This document shows, piece after piece, positions 10,901-22,900 of a stretch of DNA of 64,000 nucleotides. Location: the NCBI GenBank assembly GCA_944474755.1, contig OX104113.1, forward strand, positions 17,795,563 through 17,859,562, written 5' to 3'. The position numbers were made by a program, and so were the translations under genes. Below the pieces are notes generated by a model, which made no database searches, was not told the DNA's origin, and was given only the letters and a program-made list of their open reading frames with translations. Source of the DNA: Limnoperna fortunei (taxonomy: Eukaryota > Mollusca > Bivalvia > Mytilida > Modiolidae). Each line of letters opens with the position of its first letter. Within the stretch, counting starts at the first letter, position 1.

Positions 10901-13900
10901 TCTTCACTCCTTGTGAGAACACTTCAAAGTACACCACAGGGCTGGTTAGATTGTGTAAGGGGTAGTCCATTACACCACAAGGGTGGTCAAATTGTGTATG
11001 GGCTATTCTAAATAGTTACTGGTCATTAATATGGAAGGATGGGATGGAATTAGACCCACAAAAGTTTTTCTTATACTGTTTCTTCACTATCAAATGGGCT
11101 TAAGAATAATGACAACCCAAAACTCATTTAAAAACAGTACTATCTTTAAAAAAGATATTCGACGCATTTAACTCTTAGAGATGTATGTAAAGTACAATGG
11201 AAACTGAACAAACAACAACAATAAGAAAAAAAACACTTTAAAAAATGTATCAAACGAAAGAAAGAGACAAGAAACAGTGACGTTTTCTCTCATTAATGTG
11301 TGTGTGTGTGGGTGTGTGTGTGTGTGTGTGGGGGGGGGTTGTTAAATAATTAACGTGCTGCGAACTGTATCCAATTAAAATAAGGCTAAGAAGGTTGCTG
11401 CATTGATGTATTAATCATTGACTTTAAAAAAAGGGTATTACCAAAAGCAGACTTTGCAATTAGAGTTCCGTCTCCTGTCTGCGCGTGAATGACGACGGAC
11501 GCAAAGAAAGAAGATATATAGACATTAATGGCTTTAAAAATCATAGAGCTAACAATAAACATATTGAAATATCCTCAATGAAAAGCTATTTCATAAATTG
11601 AAGACCACAAGGGTAAATAAAAGAAATATAAACTTTCTATGTTTTTTTCTTTAGATGTTGCATATATATTTACTGGAAAAATTAGTTAACATTTTAAAAC
11701 TTCAAAACAGCACATATTTTTTTTAAAAGAAATTTCATAAGCAAATATGTACTTACATGCATCAAGTATTATTCATTACAGTTTGCGATTTTATTAATTT
11801 AACTATCTTTTAAAATGGGAACTTCAAAGTAAAACATGTACGCTATTCGGCCAAAAATAGGGGGGAGATAAATAATTGCAACGGAACCATCAGCTAATTT
11901 TATCCTCAATTCTATGTGTATAGTAAACAATACATGTCTTATCGAACCACTGCGTCTCATGTAAGTTATTTGGTGTTCCGATAATTACCAATGACTTAAT
12001 TACCTTTGTGTAGAATCATTTTTATGACAATAATTTCACGATAGAGAGAGAGAGATTGCGTGTGAAGGCGGTAAAATCAAGAAAATATGGCATATATATA
12101 TACCAGCGTAATGATTGTTTATAGATAAGATGGTCAACAAAGCAAATAATAATTCTACCACAGACGAAATGCACAAAAAATACACGACGCATAGTTTTAT
12201 TTAATTCTTTCAGTTCCAAATGGCATTCTTTGGCATAAAATTATTTTCTAAAGTTTAATTACAACTACCAATTTTTTTTAAAACACCAGTCTGTTGGAAT
12301 AATAATTGAGAAATGCAAATAGGGCTACTTTTCACTGACAGTAAAATATAGTAGATTATTCGAACGCAGAGATTTTTTACTATTTTTGTCCAATCAGAAT
12401 GCAAGTTTGTCTTCAATTATAGTAAGTTACCATGGGTAAGCGTCTTTTAGTTCAAAGGTCACAATTCGAAAATATACCGACTGTGTCGGAAAAAAACCCT
12501 TAATGTCTAAATACAGTCGAACTTCAGTAGCTCGAACTCGGATGGCTCGAACACCCGGGATTTCTCGAACACCTATCCAAGTACGGAACTTTCCCCCTAT
12601 ATAATCAATGTTAATATTACTTCGATTTCTCGAACACCGATTTCTCGAAAACTCGAACTAAATCAGCAGTCCCAATACTAAAAATTCATTGAAAAAACCA
12701 TGAATAACTCGAACTAAAATTATTGACAGCTTGCATGACTAATTGGTCATAAAAGGTGTAAAGATCGAAGCCATACCTGTAAAATGCCAAGCTTGATCTT
12801 TAATGATATAATCCCTAATAATTAACCTAATTTTATCAATTTGTATTTATGTACTCCTTTGTAGGCAAATTTGTTGAAGTAGGTTTTAATTAATTTTAAA
12901 TGTGCGCCAATAAATTGCTATCAAATCCGAATCGAGGCCATTGACATATTTGTTTAATTGTATTTGGTTTAATTGTATTTGGTTTAAACATCTCTACTGT
13001 TATGTAACTCATGCTTTCTCCACTCCCCCTGAAATCCCAACTGATAAATAATGAACACAATAGTTCACAGTCTACTGCATTGCCAAGTGCACAGTATTTT
13101 TTAAAGATGGGGCCTCAGTGGCCGAGTGGTTAAGGTAGTTCGTCTACTGATGATCTCGCGGTCTGTCAACACTGAGGTTGCGGGTTCGAGTCTCACTGCG
13201 ACTGAGGTTGCGGGTTCGAGTCTCACTGCGGGCAGGGTGTACCCGACTCCAATCTTAATTGACAAGGATTGCCAGTTTTCCTACCGAAGGTCGGGGGTTC
13301 TCTCCGGGTACTCCGGCTTCCTCCCCCAATAAAAACTGGACGCCATGAGATAGCTGAAAAATTGCTTTATTTGTTTTATGATGTTTAATGATGTTTAACG
13401 CCACGTTAAACATCATTAAACAAATAAACAAACAATATTTTTTAAAGATAACTTATGCTCCAAATTACTGTAAACATACTGTACCTGAATACCATATTCA
13501 CTAATGACAACATGAGGTGGTAGATGCATAAGGAGTTCTGAATCCATGCCATGCAGAGGGTAACCACAAATATTAAGAATCTGATCCCGACGAATTGGTA
13601 AAAGTTTAACAGCATCTAATACTTCCAGCAATCCATTATCTGTCTCGATTACAAAGCTACTCAGTCGTGGACCAAGACTTATAAATCTGTTAAAAAATAT
13701 AAATAAATATATATATCTATATTTATTTCAAGTTAATTTTCGTAATTCAGTGTCCAAATATTAATTATTTTTACCTTGAGCAATGTTTGGTAATACACTG
13801 CAAACATATATTTTGCTGTACAAAAAAGGTATACAAATAAATACCAAATAAAGTCTGCTATCCTTGTCCTCATGCACTTCCAACATAAAGCATTCTGTTC

Positions 13901-16900
13901 TGGATCATAACAAATACAATATTTGTTCATGATGTCATGAAACCACCAGAGTATTTTAACCCAGAAATTTGCCAAACATACTTTTTTCAACCTTTTTCTG
14001 AATAAAATGTTTGTTATCGTTTCAGGATAAAAACAATATTTGTACATATAACTACATTGTTTGAACACATATATTTTATTTGCACTTACTGTGACAGGCA
14101 AGATATTTTTTCATTGAATCTAAGTTTTGTTAAAACACATTACAAGTTTTTTGGTTTTGATCCTTTTTTCCATCTTGTTTGTTGGACAGTGTTATTAGAA
14201 AGAGAGCATGCATGGTCTTTTTCTGACAAAATTAGGCTAAAATAAGTAAAAAATTGAAGATACCAGAATAGAAGTAGATGATGGACAGACTATGAGGGCA
14301 ATAGATGATGGACAGCCTATAATAGGAAATGGATGACAGACAGATTAAAAGGACAATATATGATAGACAGACTATGAGGGCAATAGATGATTGACAGAGT
14401 ATGAGGGCAATAGATGATGGACAGACTAATAGGTTCTTTCATATGTTTTTGGGAAAGACTGGTTGATCTGTCACGAGTGATAGAAATTTTATGTCTTTTC
14501 GCAAGTGGAGCGCCACGGAACTCATCTGTGTGCGTGAGCTCATCTGTGCTGGGTCATCTGTATCAGAAATCTGCCATTTACGGAAGAATGATTGTAATAG
14601 GTGATTAGACTAGGAGGGCAATAGATGATGGACAGACTATGAAGGCATTAGATGATGGACAGCCTATGAGGGCAATAGATGATGGACAGACTATGAGGGC
14701 AATAGATGATGGACAGACTATGAAGGCAATAGATGATCGACAGACTATGAGGGCAATAGATTTTTTTTATTTTTTATTTTTTTAAGAGGAAAAAAAAATA
14801 AAAAAATAAAAAAATAAATAAATAAAAAATAAAAAAAAATTAAAAATATAAAATGTCTTACTAACAACCATACATACATGTATTTCCTCTCTCACTCACC
14901 ATACATTCCATGTTTTTGCTGACTTGCCTTACCAACTATTAATACAACTATAGGTAAATTATAAAGTTATATAATTAATACATATTATGTTCAATAGATG
15001 CAATAGGGCAATAGATGATGGACAGACTATGAGTGCAATAGATGATGGACAGACTATGAGGGCAATAGATGGACAGACTATGAAGGCATTAGATGAATGA
15101 CAGACTATGATATCAATAGATGATGGACAGACTACAAGGCAATAGATGATGGACAGACTATGAGGGCAATAGATGATGGACAGACTATGAAGGCAATAGA
15201 TGATGGACAGACTATGAGGGCAATAGATGATGGACAGACTATGAGGGCAATAGATGATGGACAGACTATGAAGGCAAAAAATGATGGACAGACTATGAGG
15301 GTAAAAGATGATGGACAGACTATGAGAGCAATAGATGATGAACAGACTATGAGGGCAATAGATGATGGACAGAATATGGTGGCAATAGATGATGGACAGA
15401 CTATGAGTGCAATAGATGATGGACAGACTATGAGGGCAATAGATGGACAGACTATGAAGGCATTAGATGAATGACAGACTATGAGGGTAAAAGATGATGG
15501 ACAGACTATGAGAGCAATAGATGATGTACAGACTAAGAGAGCAATAGATGATGGACAGACTATAAGGGCAATAGATGATGGACAGACTATGAAGGCACTA
15601 GATGATGGACAGACTATGAGGGCAATAGATGATCTGTAAGGTACTCTAACTTACTGTGTATCTGAGAAACATGTCAAAAATTCTTCAACAGTAGAATACA
15701 AATCATCAATATCATCAAACTGAATTTGTGGTGCCACCTCTATCACAGGGACTAGCTGAATACCAACACCAGTACAATACTCTACCAGATCTAGTAATTC
15801 ACTAAAATATTTAAAAATATTCATACTGAGCATAAACATTTTATTGATATGAGAAAAAAAAAAGAAACCTACAAGGAAATTGTGCATGATGAGCAGAAGA
15901 TAAATCATTTACACAGCTTGAATTATTTTGTATCTCCTTACTCTACTGAATTTCACTTTAAACATTTTGTTTCTAATGATAACTCAAACCTTGCAATGAA
16001 TGTTTAAACCTTTATGAATTAACGTGTAAAATATAATGGATAACACAAATACTTGTAAAATACTAGCTACAATAATGTAGCTCCTTTTTTTTCTTCTTAT
16101 GGACGGAGCTACAGAGGTCCCTTGTAAAATACTAGCTACAATAATGTAGCTCCTTTTTTTTTTTTTGATGGACGGAGATACAGAGGTCCCATTACTCGTA
16201 ATGGAGCAAAAACACTCTTGGGATTTACACATATTTTCCCCTATTTAACCTCTGTATTTATTTAATAAATATGTTTTTCTTTCCTCCGCCATTCATCTGA
16301 CATGTCTACAATGTCTAATTAAATAATTTTAACACTTTTTCGTAATCATGGCATTGTTGACATAACTAGATACCAGTGAGATGGTACCCATCTCTGTGGG
16401 CCCTTGAGGTCAAAGTCAAAGGTCATCAACCATGGTATGCGACACATCGCCTTGATATTATCTACCCACAATCCAAATATCAAAAGCCTACCTCAAAAGA
16501 TAAAGAAGTTACAACTGGGACATGAATTAGAAAGCAATAATGTGACCTTAAGGTCAAAGTTCAAGGTCAAAGGTTATCAACCACGGTATGCGACACATCG
16601 CCTTGATATTATCTACCTACATTCCAAATATCAAAAGCCTACCTCAAAAGATAAAAAAGTTACAGCCCGGACATGAATTTGTCATACAGAAAGCAATAAT
16701 GTGACCTTAAGGTCAAAGTTCAAGGTCAAAGGTTATCAACTACGGTATGCGACACATCGCCTTGATATTGTCTACCTACATTCCAAATATCAAAAGCCTA
16801 CCTCAAAAGATTAAAAAGTTACAGCCCGGACATGAATTTGTCATACAGAAAGCAATAATGTGACCTCAAGGTCAAAGTTCAAGGTCAAAGGTTATCAACC

Positions 16901-19900
16901 ACAGTATGCGACACATTGCCTTGATATTATCTACCTACATTCCAAATATCAAAAGCCTACCTCAAAAGATAAAAAAGTTACAGCCCAGACACAATTAGTT
17001 CGGAAGGACGGCGCAACGCACAGACGGACGGACAGACTGATCACTATAAGGCGTCTGCCACAAAGTGGCCGGGCCCTAATTAAAATTGTGGAGTGTAAAA
17101 TTTCTGAATCGTATCGGTAAAATTTGTAATAAGGGGACATAATCATAATGCAATGAATACAGCTGAAATCATCCAGAATGATATTTTTTTACCAAATAGA
17201 TTCCGATTTTATCAAAATTATGCACTTCCGGAATTCATATTTTGTCAACAATTCCATGATTACGAATAAAGTGATAAAACTAATGCATACGATGTTGTGG
17301 AAATATCAGTTAAACTGCAAATACATAAAAAAGTATGTAGCAAACTAAGGAAACAGTTTAATTCCTTATAATATGAATAAAACCCCCGGGTGTGTATCAC
17401 TCCCGTGCTGCTCCATTACGAGTAATGGGACTGCTTTGTAGCTCCGTGCATTGAAAAAAAAAAGGAGCTACATTATTGTAGCTAGTAAGATACCACTAAC
17501 ATATGTACACTGTGATGGTTAACACTAATACACATAAATGTAAACTGTAATGAAAACACTCATACCTGTATCTTTTTGGATAAAACTTATACATGTACCT
17601 TTTAGAATATGCTATCTGCCATGTAGCACCTGGTAACTTCATAAATCTACAAAATAACTGTAGCTGCAAGAAAGATATTGTATTAAAAAAATTAGCAAAT
17701 ACTACAGCATTCTGTAAAATATCAGAACAAAAGTACAAACCAGACACACAATATTTCTAAATAGAAATTATCTGAATAGCTTAACATAATGAAAGCCATA
17801 TTGTTGAGATCGCTCTTAGAATAGTTTCCCAAACAGAAACATTCAATTAAATCAACATACAATAGATCAGTTTTCACTTTGTGTGACCTCAGATACATTG
17901 TTAGATATGCTTTCTGCTGTCTTATGATTTAATTGTTTTGATATAACCCAAACTGGGATAATATTTAAATTATTTCACTTCACACATCATGCCAAAAATT
18001 CCATATTATTGAAAAATTTTTTTTTAAATAAGACGACTTACTAAGTTTATTTTGAGTCCAGCTAAATTGTTGATCATTTTCTGTAAGGTTTCCTAGAATA
18101 AAAGAAATGAATATTAGTATATTAATCTATTTTTAAAAAAATCTAATTTTGAACATTTCCACAGACAAGCATGTTTCACCACACTACATTTTCCAGGCTA
18201 CAAATTGCCAACCAGTATAAGACAGTTGTAAGTTTGAAATTATTAGACCATTGTTTAAGTTACATCTTTTTAATAGATGCCTTCATATACAAAAATATGT
18301 TACTTGATAACTGACAATATATATATTTATTATACCTTACTTAAAATTTTATATTAAAAACGAACACTTATTACTAACAATACTTTTATTTCCCTAAAGG
18401 AGAACCTTTTTAATAGTTCTTTGATTACATTTCCAGTAGTTTATCATACTTTTAGATGCATGGCCTACTGAAATTGATTGGAATTTCACTGATTACTTTT
18501 CAAGTGATTTTCCATACAACTTCAACCAAATTCATGATAACTTGACTTATATATACTGTAATATTTTTAGTATATTATTCAAAATATATTCAGAATAATA
18601 AAACAGTTAATGAACAGCACCTCTAGATAAAGCAATTTTATTTGTTTTTCAATACTGTACTATTTCTGCCTGCTGCCACATCAGGGGAAATAATAGTCAG
18701 TGTTTCGAGACCAATAAAATATAGCCCTTAAGCAACTTTAATATCTGTACAATAAATAAGTTTTTTTAAGGAACTAAAAGAATACTTGATCAGGGGCAAA
18801 GAAGGAACACTATGCCTACCACATATTTAACATATCTGTTTCACATACATGTACAGGAGAAAAGATGCCACGTTACTTATAATTTTGCAAGTGCCTTCCA
18901 AATTCTCTAGACTGTCGGACTCAAATTCACAACCCCAGTGTTGACATGCTGGTGATCAATAAGAGATGGCCAAGTATTGAGACCACTCTACCACCAAGGC
19001 CTATAATCCCAAATAAATCAATTAATCAATTATTACATAGTTGGGTAACCTCCCTTGGGAACAATCCAGGAGCACTCCTCTGTAGTGTAAGTCTGGCCAA
19101 TCATCAACCTGAAGATAAAAAATCAAATTACTAGTAAATCTAAACATGAAATGTACCATGATCTAACATGATCAATGAAACGTTTATATAACAATAACTT
19201 TACTAACATGAACATATTTGTCTATTGGACTTTCTTTAGATTTTTTTTTTGAGGAAATAAAGACATGAATGAATGAATGAATCTACTCCTGAACAAAAAA
19301 TGATAAACAAAAATGTCTGATAAAAATTAATAGAAAGTATGGGAAATGTGTCTCCTTTTCCACACCCAAAATTAATTAATTACAACTCAAACATCATATG
19401 CTAGCATACATTTGTATTTAATGTGTTACAGTACAGTAAAACCTTTTAAAACCGGCCCCTGAATAAACCGGTTCCCTGTCGATTCCGGTCGAAAATTTAG
19501 GTCCCATTTTTTCCCCTTAAAGTCCTTCGTTAATTTAACCTGTATAAACCGGACCTCGTGTATTCCGAATTACGACCATTATGTCCAGTCCCAATACACA
19601 TTTCCCAATTAAAATTTACCTGTTTAAACCGAATAATGTACATGACCAGATGTATTTATTTAATCAATTGATAGCTATCAAAACAAGGTAATTTACATGA
19701 CTTGTGAGGTCTCCTTGAGGGCGTATTTAATTAATGAACCAAAGCGTACAACAAAGGTGAATTGTTTTCAAAACCATTAATTTAATTTTTCATAATTTGC
19801 ATTATTTTCAAAAGTGAATCCTATTAATGAACCGATGTTTTAGATAGATGTGATTCGTTTTCAAAACCAATAATTTCAAAAGTAAAAATGGAGAGCGGAA

Positions 19901-22900
19901 ATTTGACGATGAAGTAACATGTCGTCGCCAACGATCTCGTAAAGAATTAATTCTGAGGATATCTAACGCCACATAGCATACATGATAAACTTTGCAAACA
20001 GTAAAGATTATCGTTACCTGTAGTTTCATTTGCTTATGCAATCACTAACAGAGGACACTATCGTGCGAAGAAAAACGGAGAAAAGACAAGGAACCCCTGA
20101 CATGTATTTTGCGGTAAACTATTGAATAATTATTATTCTCGTATATATCAATAAAATATCTGTGTGTATTATAAGTTTTATTTCATATAATACATTTTAT
20201 TACATTTCTTTCGTGTATTCCGTTGCATATAAAACGAGTGTGCATCAAAGGTGTCCGTAGTCTTTTAAACCCCCCCCTTTTTTATCTTTACTTCCGGTGA
20301 TTTTCCAAATCCGAACAAACCGGTCCACTGTCCAAACCGGCCATATTGTTCGGTCCCATAGGTAGCCGGTTTATACAGGTTTTACTGTATATAGAAAGTC
20401 TATACTTCAGACACCCTAATGTAACTTGATTAAGGAATATTGGCCCAGCTTACCAACAATGACATGAGTTGATACAAAGTAGATAACTTACCAACAATGC
20501 TGGTATAACTATTTCTCCATTGTCCTGATACAATGACATGAGTTGATACAAAGTAGATAACTTTCCAACAATGCTGGTATAACTATTTCTCCATTGTCCT
20601 GATACAACAACATGAGTTGATACAAAGTAGATAACTTACCAACAATGCTGGTATAACTATTTCTCCATTGTCCTGATACAATGACATGAGTTGATACAAA
20701 GTAGATAACTTACCAACAATGCTGGTATAACTATTTCTCCATTATCCTGATACAGTGACATGAGTTGATACAATGTGGAAAACTTACCAACAATTCAGTT
20801 ATAACGATTTCTTGTATTAACCTGATACAACAACATGAGTTGATACAATGTAGATAACTTACCAACAATGCTGGTATAACTATTTCTCCATTATTCTGAT
20901 ACAATGACATGAGTTGATACAAAGTAGATAACTTACTAACAATGCTGGTATAACTATTTCTCCATTCTCCTGATACAATGACATAAGTTGATACAAAGTA
21001 GATAACTTACCAACAATGCTGGTATAACTTTTTCTCCATAATCCTGATACAATGACATGAGTTGATACAAAGTAGATAACTTACCAACAATGCTGGTATA
21101 ACTATTTCTCCATAATCCTGATACAATGACATGAGTTGATACAAAGTAGATAACTTACCAACAATGCTGGTATAACTATTTCTCCATAATCCTGATACAA
21201 TGACATGAGTTGATACAAAGTAGATAACTTACCAACAATGCTGGTATAACTATTTCTCCATAATCCTGATACAATGACATGAGTTGATACAAAGTAGATA
21301 ACTTACCAACAATGCTGGTATAACTATTTCTCCATTATCCTGATACAGTGACATGAGTTGATACAAAGTAGATAACTTACCAACAATGCTGGTATAACTA
21401 TTTCTCCATAATCCTGATACAATGACATGAGTTGATACAAAGTAGATAACTTTCCAACAATGCTGGTATAACTATTTCTCCATAATCCTGATACAATGAC
21501 ATGAGTTGATACAAAGTAGATAACTTACCAACAATGCTGGTATAACTATTTCTCCATAATCCTGATACAATGACATGAGTTGATACAAAGTAGATAACTT
21601 TCCAACAATGCTGGTATAACTATTTCTCCATAATCCTGATACAATGACACGAGTTGATACAAAGTAGATAACTTACCAACAATGCTGGTATAACTATTTC
21701 TCCATTATCCTGATACAGTGACATGAGTTGATACAAAGTAGATAACTTACCAACAATGCTGGTATAACTATTTCTCCATAATCCTGATACAATGACATGA
21801 GTTGATACAAAGTAGATAACTTACCAACAATGCTGGTATAACTATTTCACCATTATCCTGATACAGTGACATGAGTTGATACAAAGTAGATAACTTACCA
21901 ACAATGCTGGTATAACTATTTCTCCATTGTCCTGATACAATGACATGAGTTGATACAAAGTAGATAACTTACCAACAATGCTGGTATAACTATTTCTCCA
22001 TTGTCCTGATACAATGACATGAGTTGATACAAAGTAGATAACTTACCAACAATGCTGGTATAACTATTTCTCCATTATCCTGATACAATGACATGAGTTG
22101 ATACAAAGTAGATAACTTACCAACAATGCTGGTATAACTATTTCTCCATTGTCCTGATACAATGACATGAGTTGATACAATGTAGATATTGCACAATGCA
22201 AACTGCTGTAATCACTACACAACATCCTAATCTGAAATTAAAATACAATTATCGATGACTTATTGTAAAAATATATTCTAATTTAAAGGTTAACATGGAC
22301 CAGCACTGTCGTGCTGGCTCAGAAAACAGGAAGTAGATAACGGACTGATCTGGAAAGCGGAGGCACGGTACAACTCATCATGCTAAAGCTGTGTACCAAA
22401 TTTGAAATCAATCCCTTTAGTAGAAGCCATGAAATCTGTTACAAAAGTTTGCACCACACTGACAGACGGACAAGATGATTGCAATATAGGCCTCTCTTTT
22501 TATGAGTGGGGGTTATAATTATTTTAAGTTCAGTGACATTTTTATATTTTGGAAAATTTTAACAAAATGCCAAATAATGAATTTATTAATATAAATATTG
22601 TTTCATGTAATGTGAAATGAGGGAACTAGTTATTATGATTTCAACTGGAATTTGAATTTAATAATAATGTTGAGTACTGAAGTCCAAGAGTCAAAAGCAA
22701 TCAGATTTAGGTTTGCATGATCTTTGACCTAATGACCTGTACCCGTGATATAGTAAGTTTTCATAATTTGTGATAAATGATCTGTCCTTGGGAAATAGAA
22801 AATGTGTTCAACCTTGACCAACTGACCTATAATTGGAATAAAGAAAGTGTGCATAAACTTTGACCTACTGACCTGCCCCTGTGATATAGTAAGTTTGTAT

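Noticed and set aside
13109..13200. Functional Ser/Leu tRNA gene
   Set aside because: A and B boxes are good, but the sequence runs into the SINE body and 3' module, and the same arrangement is seen at 51697 and 54898.
15160..15474. Gene for a protein of MRAIDDGQT repeats
   Set aside because: It is a by-product of a 27-bp minisatellite lacking stops; there is no start context, splice site or family.
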